A stretch of DNA of 64,000 nucleotides from an uncultured Pseudomonadota bacterium. GTDB taxonomy: Bacteria > Myxococcota_A > UBA796 > SXON01. The stretch covers positions 28,571 through 92,570 of the forward strand of contig CAIXRH010000084.1 in the NCBI GenBank assembly GCA_903921785.1. Reading direction: 5' to 3'. The position numbers and the translations under genes were made by a program. The notes under the pieces were generated by a model. The model saw only the letters and a program-made list of their open reading frames with translations. It did not search any database and was not told the DNA's origin. Shown piece after piece: positions 17,086 to 25,485 of this stretch (within the stretch, counting starts at the first letter, position 1; the number at the start of each line of letters is the position of its first letter).

Positions 17086-18399
17086 GTGGCCGACACCCTC
17101 CTCGGCCAACGGGTGGACGCGATCCGTCGCCTCGCCCGCCGGGGGCACACCGCGCCGCTCGCCAAGGTGGTGGCCAAGGCCCGCGCCGAGGACATCGCGG
17201 CGGTGATCGAGCACCTCACCGCGACCGAGCAGCGCCTCGTCTTCGCCCAGGTGAAGGAGGAGCGCGTCGCCGCAGACGTGCTCTCCCGCGTCCACGGGGA
17301 GGAGCTGCTCCACCTGGTCTCCGAGCTCGCCGCGGATCGCCTCGCCGGCCTGCTCAGCCACCTCGCGGCCGACGACCAGACCGACCTCCTCGGGCGCCTC
17401 CCAGAGGAGACCCGCGCGGCGGTGCTCGCGCTGATGAAGGGCGACGCGCGCGAAGAGGTCGAGGAGCTCCTCGGCTACGCCCCCGACTCGGCGGGCGGCA
17501 TCATGTCGCCCTCGGCGTTCACCCTCCACGAAGGCACCACCTGCCGGGATGCGATCGCCGCCGTGCAGCGCGCGAGCGACCACCACCTCGTGTACTACGC
17601 CTATGTGGAGAGCGAAGCGGGCCAACTGGTCGGCATCGTGTCGCTGCGCGGGCTGCTCCAACACCCGCCCTCCACGAAGCTGGGCGAGATCATGTCGCGG
17701 GACGTGATCAGCGTGCGCCCCGAGGTGGACCAGGAGGAGGTCGCGCGGATCGCCAGCCGCTACGACCTCTACGCCGTCCCTGTCGTGGACGCGCAGGGAC
17801 ACCTCCTCGGCATCGTCACCATCGACGACGTGGTGGACGTGCTCCGGGAAGAGTCGGGCGAGGACCTCCTGATGATGGCGGGGGTGCGGGACGCGGAGGT
17901 CACCCTTCGGGCGACGGTCCGCCGGCTCCCCTGGCTCGCGGTGCCGCTGGCCGGCGGGCTGGTGGTGGCCGAGCTGCTGCGGTTCGTCGGGGCGCCGGCC
18001 GGCCTGATGCTGCTGCCGGCCCTGGTCTTGCTCGAAGCGAGCGTGGCGGTGCAGGCTGTCGCCCTGATGCTCCGGCGTCTCGGCACCGGCCGCCTCGACG
18101 GCGGAGCCGTTCGCGCCGTGCTCTCCGAGGTGCTCCGTTCCGGGCTCCTTGGGCTCGTGCTGGCGGCGGCCGCGGCCGGGTATGCGTCGGTTCGGGCTCC
18201 GGCCGCCACGCTCTCCCTTCCGCTCTCGCTCACCGCCGGCCTGGCGATCGCCGGCGGCCTGGGCGCGGGGTTGCCCGTGTTCTTCCGCCGGGTCGGCTGG
18301 GATCCCGGCCTCGCCACCGCGCCCGCCGTCGGCACGCTCGCCACCGTGTGCGGCGTGGCGACGTGGGTCGGGCTCGTGCAGCTCCTCCCAGGTCCCTGA
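17086..18399 (+). CDS. mgtE: Magnesium transporter MgtE
   Basis: 437 residues, close to the usual 450. It begins with GTG one base after the stop of the RodZ-like gene. Order of domains: the N-terminal alpha-solenoid (about 10-135), two CBS domains (DSAGGIMSPSAFTLHEGTT and GEIMSRDVISVRPEVDQEEVARIASRYDLYAVPVVD), a plug helix and five membrane helices from about residue 285. The N-terminal and CBS parts sense cytoplasmic Mg2+ and close the pore in this family. The membrane part is more Ala/Leu-rich than usual but complete. Co-transcription with the genes on both sides is likely. Confidence 0.92.
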   Translation: MADTLLGQRVDAIRRLARRGHTAPLAKVVAKARAEDIAAVIEHLTATEQRLVFAQVKEERVAADVLSRVHGEELLHLVSELAADRLAGLLSHLAADDQTDLLGRLPEETRAAVLALMKGDAREEVEELLGYAPDSAGGIMSPSAFTLHEGTTCRDAIAAVQRASDHHLVYYAYVESEAGQLVGIVSLRGLLQHPPSTKLGEIMSRDVISVRPEVDQEEVARIASRYDLYAVPVVDAQGHLLGIVTIDDVVDVLREESGEDLLMMAGVRDAEVTLRATVRRLPWLAVPLAGGLVVAELLRFVGAPAGLMLLPALVLLEASVAVQAVALMLRRLGTGRLDGGAVRAVLSEVLRSGLLGLVLAAAAAGYASVRAPAATLSLPLSLTAGLAIAGGLGAGLPVFFRRVGWDPGLATAPAVGTLATVCGVATWVGLVQLLPGP

Positions 18400-18402
18400 T
18401 CC

Positions 18403-19122
18403 ATGCGGGATCCCGGCCGTGAACGCCAGGCGCTCGTGCTCTCGGCGTCTCCCTACGGCGACGACGACCGCATCCTCCGCCTCCTCGTCCCGGAGGACGG
18501 GCGGGTAGGCGCGTTCCAGCGCGGCGGTCGCCGCAAGCCAGCCGGCCTGGACGTCGGCGTGCGCGCGTTGGTGCACCTGCGCGCGCGGACCGGCGGCCTG
18601 GAGACGCTCGGCGCGGTGACGGTGGAGGACGCCCGCGTGCACCTGCGCCGCGGCTACGGTCGCCTGGCCTTCGCCCAGCTCGGGTGCGAGCTGGTCGGCG
18701 CTTTCTCCCGCGAGGGCCACCCGGAGCCGAAGTTGTTCGGCCTCCTGGAGACCTTCCTCCTGCTCCTCGACGCGGTCCAGACCGACCCCTCCGCGGCGTT
18801 CCTGGCGGCGATGGAGCTCAAGGTGCTCACCTTCGCGGGCGTCGGCGCCGCGTTCGACCGCTGCGCCGTGTGCGGCCTGCCCCCGGAGGCGGAGATGAAC
18901 TTCGACGCCGAACATGGTGGCGCCCGTCACGTCGGCTGCGGCGGCGGGAGGCTGGTGCCCCTCGCCGCGTTGGCGGAGCTGGAGCTCCTGCGCCGCACGC
19001 CGCTCCGCGAGCTGGTCGACCACCCGGGCGGAGAGGGGTCGGAGCCGATGGCGGCGGAGTTGGTCCGCGCCCAGCTCGGCCGGGAGCTCGGGGCCCGGGC
19101 GCTCCTCACCGGGCTACAGTAG
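18403..19122 (+). CDS. recO: DNA repair protein RecO
   Basis: 239 residues, the normal length. RecO loads RecA with RecR in the RecF repair route. The N-terminal OB fold (ALVLSASPYGDDDRILRLLVPEDGRVGAFQRGGRR) and the helical zinc-binding part with CAVCG and a later Cys (GARHVGCGGG) are visible; the fourth expected Cys is not obvious. It follows mgtE by three bases and is followed by a small lipoprotein gene. Confidence 0.92.
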   Translation: MRDPGRERQALVLSASPYGDDDRILRLLVPEDGRVGAFQRGGRRKPAGLDVGVRALVHLRARTGGLETLGAVTVEDARVHLRRGYGRLAFAQLGCELVGAFSREGHPEPKLFGLLETFLLLLDAVQTDPSAAFLAAMELKVLTFAGVGAAFDRCAVCGLPPEAEMNFDAEHGGARHVGCGGGRLVPLAALAELELLRRTPLRELVDHPGGEGSEPMAAELVRAQLGRELGARALLTGLQ

Positions 19123-19126
19123 GACG

Positions 19127-19792
19127 ATGTTCGTGTGGCTCCTCGCCGCTTGTACCAGCGCCACCTCGACCGCGGACACGGTCGCGTGGGCCGGCTGGGT
19201 CTACACCGACGGGCAGACGGTGGAAGAGGCCAAGATCACCGACGGCGCGGTCACCGTCTGGCCCGAGCCTCCCGCCGCCGACGGGCAGATCGCGGCGGCC
19301 CAGCCCTACCCCGACTACCCCGGCTATTGGTCGGCGGACGTCCCGCCTTCGACGCCGGTCAACGTCCGGATCACCGCGCCGAACACCCGCCCGACCGTCT
19401 GGGCCGGCGACACCCCGGCGGCGGACGGCAGTTGGTTCTCGGGCGCGCTCTTCGGCGCCAGCGACCGGTGGCTGGAGGATGTCTTCGACGCCCTGCTGGT
19501 CAACGGCGACGAGTGGGTGGCCGTTCCGCTCCGCGGCGACGTGCTCGTGCTCGGACAACCGGTGAACGACGAGGTCTTGTGCGAGGACCTGCTGGTGGAC
19601 GGCGTGCACCCGAGCTGCTGGCGGGTCGGGGACGATGGAGCGCCCGAGGCGGTGCAGACCGGTCCCGTCACCTGGTTCGCCGCGAGCGCCGCCCCGGGCG
19701 CGGTGGAGCTCCAGCTCGGCGCGTCGGTGGAGACCTGGTACGCCGACGGCGGCGATGTGGTGATGGCCTGGTACCTCTCGGAGGCTGAGTGA
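19127..19792 (+). CDS. Lipoprotein of unknown function
   Basis: 221 residues from ATG 19127. The very short signal peptide MFVWLLAAC has a lipobox ending in Cys9. The mature part opens with a carboxypeptidase-regulatory-like beta segment (VAWAGWVYTDGQTVEEAKITDGAVTVWPEP), followed by an acidic domain rich in Trp, Val and Asp. No family was recognised. Its stop overlaps the start of the next lipoprotein gene by one base (TGATG), so the two are translated together. Confidence 0.65.
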   Translation: MFVWLLAACTSATSTADTVAWAGWVYTDGQTVEEAKITDGAVTVWPEPPAADGQIAAAQPYPDYPGYWSADVPPSTPVNVRITAPNTRPTVWAGDTPAADGSWFSGALFGASDRWLEDVFDALLVNGDEWVAVPLRGDVLVLGQPVNDEVLCEDLLVDGVHPSCWRVGDDGAPEAVQTGPVTWFAASAAPGAVELQLGASVETWYADGGDVVMAWYLSEAE

Positions 19793-20493
19793 TGTTCTGG
19801 TTGTTCCTGGCGGGTTGTGATGAGCCCTTGGGGAGCGTGCAGTTCTCCGGCATGGTGCAGGACGCCCCGGGCAACCTCGGCGGTGCCGTCGAGGGCGCGA
19901 CCGTGACGGCGCAGAACCGCTCCGGTGAGGTCACGGGCACCGACGAGACGGACGCCGACGGGGCCTTCAGCGTGACGGTGGGCGCGGGCGTCTCGATGTT
20001 CATCACCGTGGCCGCCAGTGGCTACGTCACCACCTCCTTCTCTGGCCTCGCCGGGACCGAAGACTTCGACGCCGACACGGGGTACCCCTGGATCGCCACC
20101 GAGGACTGGGTCGCCACCCAGCGCGCTTTCTTCGACGGGTGCCCGAACGCCACGACCGAGGGCACGATGGTGCTCGGCCAGTCACTGGTCTACGTCCCGA
20201 ATTCGAACGATCCCGGCTCCTGGCCGGCGCTCTCGGGGGTGGAGATCCACGTGCTCGGGAGCGACGGGGTCACCTACTCGGCCTGTTACCTCGACGACGA
20301 CAACGTCTCCGCGCCCACGGCCACCAGCACGGGCGGGACGGGGAGCTACGCGGTGTTCGGCGTCCCCGCGGGTGGCATCGACGTCACGGCGGACGCCATC
20401 CGCGGAAATGGGGAGATGGGGACGGACGTCTTCGAGTTCATCGCCCCGGAAGGGGGGCTCATCCCGATCTTCCCGACCGCGATCGCCATCTGA
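19792..20493 (+). CDS. Lipoprotein with a carboxypeptidase-regulatory-like domain
   Basis: 233 residues from ATG 19792; a GTG one codon before is possible. The lipobox is FLAGC (Cys9). Residues 15-95 form a CarboxypepD_reg-like beta sandwich (VQFSGMVQDAPGN...VEGATVTAQNRSGEVTGTDETDADGAFSVTV). The rest is a second beta domain with an acidic loop (YLDDDNVSAP) and a hydrophobic end (IPIFPTAIAI). Such domains usually bind carbohydrate or serve as spacers at the surface. The neighbouring lipoprotein gene has a similar opening, so the two may be distant paralogues. Confidence 0.65.
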   Translation: MFWLFLAGCDEPLGSVQFSGMVQDAPGNLGGAVEGATVTAQNRSGEVTGTDETDADGAFSVTVGAGVSMFITVAASGYVTTSFSGLAGTEDFDADTGYPWIATEDWVATQRAFFDGCPNATTEGTMVLGQSLVYVPNSNDPGSWPALSGVEIHVLGSDGVTYSACYLDDDNVSAPTATSTGGTGSYAVFGVPAGGIDVTADAIRGNGEMGTDVFEFIAPEGGLIPIFPTAIAI

Positions 20494-20588
20494 GCCCTTG
20501 CCCGCGCCGGGCCTGCGGAGTTAGGAGCCGACCACAACGCGCGGCGATCCTCAGCGGCGCGCAGACCTCCCCCTCCCCGGAGTCCCTC

Positions 20589-20882
20589 ATGGGCACGATC
20601 AGCAAGCCCGACGCCAACCCGATCCTGCTCGCCGTCCTGAACCTCGTGTTCGCCGGCGGTCTCGGCTACTTCCTGATGGGCCAGAAGAAGAAGGCCTACA
20701 TCACGTGGGGCATCATCCTGGGTGTCTCCATCATCTCCTGCGGCTTCCTCTCCATCATCGCGGTGTTCGCGTGGGTCACGGCCTACGACGCCTACCTGCT
20801 CGCCCAGAAGCTCCAGAGCGGCCAGACGATCGGCGAGAACGAGAACGGCCTGTCGTTCCTCAACGCCATCTTCAAGGACTGA
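20589..20882 (+). CDS. Small two-helix membrane protein (TM2-like)
   Basis: 97 residues with two hydrophobic helices (PILLAVLNLVFAGGLGYFLMGQ and WGIILGVSIISCGFLSIIAVFAW) joined by a short KKKAYI turn. It ends in a polar tail (AQKLQSGQTIGENENGLSF). The layout and the GxGYFLMGQKKKA motif are like TM2-domain proteins. The role is unknown. A strong terminator follows 34 bp after the stop. Confidence 0.75.
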   Translation: MGTISKPDANPILLAVLNLVFAGGLGYFLMGQKKKAYITWGIILGVSIISCGFLSIIAVFAWVTAYDAYLLAQKLQSGQTIGENENGLSFLNAIFKD

Positions 20883-20915
20883 TCGCGCGCCGGGGTCCGC
20901 CCCGACGTCGATATC

Positions 20916-20955
20916 GAAGCCGCACCGGGGCCTCCCTGGTGCGGCTTCGTCGTTT
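20916..20955 (+). terminator. Intrinsic terminator after the TM2-like gene
   Basis: GAAGCCGCACC, an 11-base loop and GGTGCGGCTTC form a perfect 11-pair stem (20916-20948), followed by GTCGTTTC. It is the clearest terminator hairpin in the window and closes the plus-strand run that begins at mtnP. Confidence 0.75.
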
Positions 20956-20993
20956 CAAGGGACCGGAAGACGCCGCCGCGATACTTCGGCGCC

Positions 20994-22022
20994 ATGGTGA
21001 TCCCTCCCGCCATCGGCGCCGCGGACGACCTTCACGCCTGGATCCTCCGGGGCTGGGTGGAGGCCGGCGTCCCCGACGTCACGCTCGGCGGCGCGCCGGG
21101 GGCGGGCGGGGTCTTCTCGGCGGAGAACGTGGTCGCCGACGGGGGCGTCGAGGGGCTGGAGCTTCGCTTCCCGGGGTTCGATCCCGGGGAAGAATGGGTC
21201 TTCTCCGCCGTGGTCGCCGGGGCCTCCGTGCACGTCGCCTGTGCCGACACGCTGTTTTCTCACGCCTACGCCGGCGTTCCTCCCCGCGAGCTCGGCCGGC
21301 GCATCCTCGCCGACGCCCGCGCCCACGTGGACGCGTTCACCGCGTGGCGCGGCCAGGGGGGCCAGCCCGGGCTCGGTGAACAGCGGGCGATTCGCCTGCC
21401 TCGGGGCACCGCCGCCAGCCGCGCCCTCGTGAACCTCCTGGAACGTCGGTACTCCGCCGGCCAGACGCTGGTCGACGGCCCCGCCAACGGATGGTGGCTC
21501 GAGGCGCACGCGCCCACCGGCCTGGGGGGCCAGATCACCACCGGCGCCGGGGTGGACCCGACCTACCGCCTCCGCGGCGAGGTCCCCATCCACGAGCGCC
21601 CCGAGTATCGGGAGTACGCCGCCGCGATGCGTTCCTGGGGCACCTGGCTCATCGGGCTGTCCGTGGCGGCGATGATCGCCGCGGGCTTCGCGCTCACCTA
21701 CTTCGGCTACAACGTCTTCACCCAGCGTGCGGACATCCTCCTCACCCGCGGGCTGGACCTCACGAGCATCCAGACCTTCGCCACGCAGAACGCCTGGCCG
21801 CTCCTCTCGTTTCTCACCTCGGGCCTGTTCTCCGCGTGCTGGTTGCTCGCCGGGCTCCGCTTACGCGCCCTCGCCAACCGCACCCTGATCCGCGTGCTCC
21901 TCGGGATCACGATGCTCCCGTGCACCGGGGTCTGCTGCTTCGTCGGGGCGCCGGTGGGCGGCTGGGTCCTCTACCGCCTCGGCGACGAGAAGGCGCCCGC
22001 GGTCTTCGGCGCCGGCAAGTAG
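20994..22022 (+). CDS. Membrane protein of unknown function
   Basis: 342 residues. The first 210 are soluble and mixed alpha/beta (a helix DLHAWILRGWVEAGV, then beta strands with GLELRFPGFDPGEEWVFSAVV), with no known motif. The last 130 hold three membrane segments (WLIGLSVAAMIAAGFALTYF, LLSFLTSGLFSACWLLAGL and VLLGITMLPCTGVCCFVGAP). No signal peptide is present, so the large domain is probably cytoplasmic. It lies 2 bp upstream of recD2 and is probably co-transcribed with it, but no link in function is evident. Confidence 0.6.
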   Translation: MVIPPAIGAADDLHAWILRGWVEAGVPDVTLGGAPGAGGVFSAENVVADGGVEGLELRFPGFDPGEEWVFSAVVAGASVHVACADTLFSHAYAGVPPRELGRRILADARAHVDAFTAWRGQGGQPGLGEQRAIRLPRGTAASRALVNLLERRYSAGQTLVDGPANGWWLEAHAPTGLGGQITTGAGVDPTYRLRGEVPIHERPEYREYAAAMRSWGTWLIGLSVAAMIAAGFALTYFGYNVFTQRADILLTRGLDLTSIQTFATQNAWPLLSFLTSGLFSACWLLAGLRLRALANRTLIRVLLGITMLPCTGVCCFVGAPVGGWVLYRLGDEKAPAVFGAGK

Positions 22023-22024
22023 GC

Positions 22025-24172
22025 ATGGCGGCGTACGCCGAGCGGGTGGAGGGGGAGCTCACCGACTTCGTGTTCCGCTCGGAGGACGGGGGGTTCGCGG
22101 TCGCCCGGGTCACCACGGCGACCGGGGAGGTCACCGCGGTGGGGGCGCTGGCGCACGTGAAGGAGGGCCAGCGGGTCGTCGCCACGGGGCAGTGGCAGCA
22201 GGACCTCCGCTTCGGCCCGCGGTTCAAGGTCGAGACGGTGCTGGTGGAAGAGCCGCGCACCCTGGCCGGCCTGGAGCGGTTCCTCCAGAGCGCCGTGCAG
22301 GGGGTGGGTCCCGAGCTGGCCCGGCGCATCGTGGACCACTTCGGCCTGGACACGCTGCGCATCCTCGGCGCCGAGCCGGAGCGCCTCTGCGAGGTGGACG
22401 GCGTCGGCCCCAAGACCCGCGAGAAGATCGTCGCCACCTGGGTCGCCGAGCGCGCGGGTCGCGAGCTGGAGGTGACGCTCCGCGGCCACGGCCTCGGCGC
22501 CGCCGCGATCCGCCGCGTGCTCGGCACGTTCGGCATGGGCGCGATGGACGTGGTGAGCCGTCAGCCCTACCGGTTGGTCGAGGTGCCCGGCATCGGCTTT
22601 CGTACCGCCGACGCGATCGCCCGCGCCCACGGCGTGAGCCGCACCGCGCCGGAGCGGGTGCAGGCGGCCGTGGACTTCGCGCTGAAGACCGCCGAGGACG
22701 AGGGCAACTGCTCGCTCCCCGAAGCCGCGCTCATCGAGCGCCTCGTCAGCCTCGACGTTGACCGCGCCGCCGCGATCGCCGGAGTGGACGACGCCGCCGC
22801 GATGCGCCGGATCGTCCGCCATCCGGCCGCCGAAGAGGGGGATCGCCCGATCTACCGCGCCCCGATGGACGAGCTGGAGTCCCGGGTGGCCCGGCGCGTG
22901 GCCACGCGGAGCGTGGGCACGGGGCCGCCGCCGGACGACGTGGAGGAGGCCGCGCGGGCGGTGGGGATCGCGCTGGCGCCGGGGCAGATCGCGGCGGTCG
23001 AGGCGGCGTTCACCGCCCGGATCATGGTGATCACCGGCGGACCGGGCACCGGCAAGACCACGCTCGTGCGCGTGCTCGCGGAGCTGGCGCGGCGCCGCAA
23101 GGAGACGTGGGCGTTCGCGTCGCCGACGGGCCGCGCTTCACGGCGCTTGAGCGAAGCGTGCGGGCAGGAGGCGAAGACGCTGCACCGGCTCCTGGAGTGG
23201 GGCGGTGAAGGGGGTTTTGGCCGCGACTCGGCCCGGGTGCTCGAAGCGGAGACCGTGGTCGTCGACGAAGCCTCGATGGTGGACCTTGCGCTCTTCGACG
23301 CGCTCCTGGACGCGCTGGCGCCCCACGCGAGGTTGATCCTCGTGGGTGACGTGGACCAGCTCCCGAGCGTCGGCCCCGGCCAGGTCTTGCGCGACCTCAT
23401 CCACGCGGGGACGGTGCCGGTGGCGCGGCTCACCCACGTGTACCGGCAGGCGGCCGAGAGCGCGATCGTACGCAACGCCCACCGGATGCTCGTCGGCGAG
23501 GTGCCGATCTCCGCGGAGAAGGAGGAGGGCGCCCGCGACTGCTTCGTGCTCAACCGCGAAGACGCCGAGGACCTCGCGAAGCTGGTGCTCACCGTGGTGA
23601 CCGAGCGCCTCCCCAAGAACGGCTTCGACCCCCGCCGGGACGTGCAGGTGCTCACCCCGATGCACGCCGGCCCGCTTGGGACGATCGCCCTCAACCAGCG
23701 GCTCGGCGCGGCGCTCAACCCGGATGGCGCGGAGATGGTCCGGGGAAACCGGCGCTTCCGGGTCGGCGACCGGGTGATCCAGACCAAGAACGACTATGAC
23801 CTCGAGGTGTTCAACGGGGATGTCGGGCACGTCGTGGGCGTCACGCCCGCCACGCTTGAGGTCTCCTTCGAGGGACGCCTCGTCCCCATCCCGGCGGACG
23901 CGCTCGACAGCCTGGAGCTGGCGTGGGCGATCTCCATCCACAAGAGCCAGGGCAGCGAGTACCCGGCCGTGGTGATGGTGCTTTACACCGGTCACTTCGT
24001 GATGTTGCGGCGGAACCTCGTCTACACCGCGCTCACCCGCGCCCGGCGCTTCGCGGTCATCGTCGCGAGCCCCCGCGCCCTACGGATGGCGGTTACCCGG
24101 GCCGGGGTTGACGAACGCCATACCGGCCTCGCCCGTCGACTCGGATACCTTTCCCGCCCCATGGAGCCCTGA
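22025..24172 (+). CDS. recD2: RecD2-type DNA helicase
   Basis: 715 residues. RecD2 is a 5'-3' superfamily 1B helicase found without RecBC. The N-terminal region holds an OB-like fold and helix-hairpin-helix units (GVGPELARRIVDHFG, VDGVGPKTREKIV, VPGIGFRTADAIARAHG), as in Deinococcus RecD2. Motor motifs: Walker A GGPGTGKTT (338-346), Walker B VVVDEASMVD (411-420), LVGDVDQLPSVGPGQVL, and the C-terminal motifs SIHKSQGSEYP and TALTRARR. The gene is complete. Its stop overlaps the next start by one base. Confidence 0.93.
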   Translation: MAAYAERVEGELTDFVFRSEDGGFAVARVTTATGEVTAVGALAHVKEGQRVVATGQWQQDLRFGPRFKVETVLVEEPRTLAGLERFLQSAVQGVGPELARRIVDHFGLDTLRILGAEPERLCEVDGVGPKTREKIVATWVAERAGRELEVTLRGHGLGAAAIRRVLGTFGMGAMDVVSRQPYRLVEVPGIGFRTADAIARAHGVSRTAPERVQAAVDFALKTAEDEGNCSLPEAALIERLVSLDVDRAAAIAGVDDAAAMRRIVRHPAAEEGDRPIYRAPMDELESRVARRVATRSVGTGPPPDDVEEAARAVGIALAPGQIAAVEAAFTARIMVITGGPGTGKTTLVRVLAELARRRKETWAFASPTGRASRRLSEACGQEAKTLHRLLEWGGEGGFGRDSARVLEAETVVVDEASMVDLALFDALLDALAPHARLILVGDVDQLPSVGPGQVLRDLIHAGTVPVARLTHVYRQAAESAIVRNAHRMLVGEVPISAEKEEGARDCFVLNREDAEDLAKLVLTVVTERLPKNGFDPRRDVQVLTPMHAGPLGTIALNQRLGAALNPDGAEMVRGNRRFRVGDRVIQTKNDYDLEVFNGDVGHVVGVTPATLEVSFEGRLVPIPADALDSLELAWAISIHKSQGSEYPAVVMVLYTGHFVMLRRNLVYTALTRARRFAVIVASPRALRMAVTRAGVDERHTGLARRLGYLSRPMEP

Positions 24173-25356
24173 TGCTGCTCGCCGTTTCGCTCGCCTTCGC
24201 GTTCGACACGAAGAAGATCCCCACGCAGGACCTGTACATGGACGACGGGCAGCGGAAGGAGTTCGCCTCGACCGTCGAATTCGCCGTGGTGGGCAACGTC
24301 CGCGCGGCCAAGGCCGGCGAGGCCGAGGCCACCAAGCGGGTGGCGGTGAAGGGCGCCCAGGCCGCCGTCCTCGGGGACATCTCCAAGACGATCCAGGAGG
24401 GCCGCACCGAGTTCATGGTGCTCCTCGGGAACCTCGTCCCCGGCTCGTCCCTGCCGGCCTGGAAGTCCTGGGCGAAGCAGTGGGTGTCGGTCATCAGCGG
24501 CGGCGAACCCCCGGAAGACGGCAAGATGCGCACGCGCGTGCTCCCGGTCCCTGGCGCGGACGACGCCCTCGATGACGACCGTTACGCCGGCTTCGGCGCC
24601 GCGTTCCCCGGAGTTGGCGCCGACATCGGCTTCAACCGCGTGGCGACCTGGTACAGCGTGGACCTCGCCGTGGGCGGCCACACCTGGCGTTTCCTCACGG
24701 TCGACACCAACCGCGCCGCCCTTGGCTCGCGTTGGGAAGAACAGAACGCCTACCTGGAGAAGACGCTCGGCGAGCAGGATGCGTACGACTCCCTCGTCGT
24801 CTTCATGTACGACCCGCTCATCACCCTCGGCCTCGGCCGGGTGAGCAACCTCGACGAGTCGCCCAAAGAGCTCCTGGAGACGATCGACGGGGCCACCCGG
24901 ATCGGCGCGCTCAAGGCGGTGTTCGCGAGCGGCACGGCCAGCAACGAGGTCTTCCTCCCGCACGGCAAGTTCGGTGAGATGTACATCAACACCGGTGGCG
25001 GCGGCGTCCCGGCGGACACGATCGAACGCTGGGGCCACGCCGACGCGGCCGGGCTGCACGACGTGAAGCTCGAGACCACCTTCGACTTCGCGATCCTCCG
25101 CGAGTTCGAGCGTCAGGCGGAGGTGCGCAAGTGCTCCAGCGTCGCGCTCGACCACGCCAAGTCCGACCAGTCCTGGAAGGGCTTTCCGGGCGCGTTCGAA
25201 GCGAGCTGCATGCCGCTGGTCGGCTGGTGGGATGTCTCGCTCACGGGCGAGAAGATGCAGCTCAACTATCGGCAGTTGCAGCCCGACAACTCGCTCAAGT
25301 CCATCTACACGGCGGACTACACCGGCAAGAAGAACGGCTGGGCGATCGGGAAGTAG
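24172..25356 (+). CDS. Metallophosphoesterase-like secreted protein without metal ligands
   Basis: 394 residues with a short signal peptide (MLLAVSLAFAF). The layout follows secreted calcineurin-like phosphoesterases, but each metal position is changed: FAVVGNVRA in place of GDxH, VLLGNLVPG in place of GD, LPVPGADDA where PVPGNHD is expected, VFMYDPL in place of a HHP-type block, and VFASGTASNEVF in place of GHDHNYER. Family features that do not bind metal remain, such as YSVDLAVGGHTWRFLTVDTN and GEMYINTGGGGVP. It is thus probably a non-catalytic binding or structural protein in the periplasm or outside the cell. It overlaps recD2 by one base, which may be only positional. Confidence 0.65.
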   Translation: MLLAVSLAFAFDTKKIPTQDLYMDDGQRKEFASTVEFAVVGNVRAAKAGEAEATKRVAVKGAQAAVLGDISKTIQEGRTEFMVLLGNLVPGSSLPAWKSWAKQWVSVISGGEPPEDGKMRTRVLPVPGADDALDDDRYAGFGAAFPGVGADIGFNRVATWYSVDLAVGGHTWRFLTVDTNRAALGSRWEEQNAYLEKTLGEQDAYDSLVVFMYDPLITLGLGRVSNLDESPKELLETIDGATRIGALKAVFASGTASNEVFLPHGKFGEMYINTGGGGVPADTIERWGHADAAGLHDVKLETTFDFAILREFERQAEVRKCSSVALDHAKSDQSWKGFPGAFEASCMPLVGWWDVSLTGEKMQLNYRQLQPDNSLKSIYTADYTGKKNGWAIGK

Positions 25357-25385
25357 CGCCGGCGCGGCCACCCGATCCGATCGCG

Positions 25386-25455
25386 GCGCCCCTCGGGCCC
25401 GCGGGAGCGGGCGGCGGCGCCCGCCCGCCGAGGCGCAAAAGACTACCGTCAAATC
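25386..25455. repeat. Intergenic repeat family B, copy 1
   Basis: Positions 25389-25422 (34 bp) match exactly, in opposite orientation, positions 57299-57332. The homology continues more weakly to an ACCGTC run near 25450. The core holds GCCCGC-GGGA-GCGGGC (25397-25412), a six-pair stem with a GNRA-type loop. It lies between the convergent stops of the phosphoesterase-like gene and the NDH-2 gene. Confidence 0.75.
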
Positions 25456-25485
25456 CCGATCGCCCGGCCGGTCCCGCCCGGCGCC

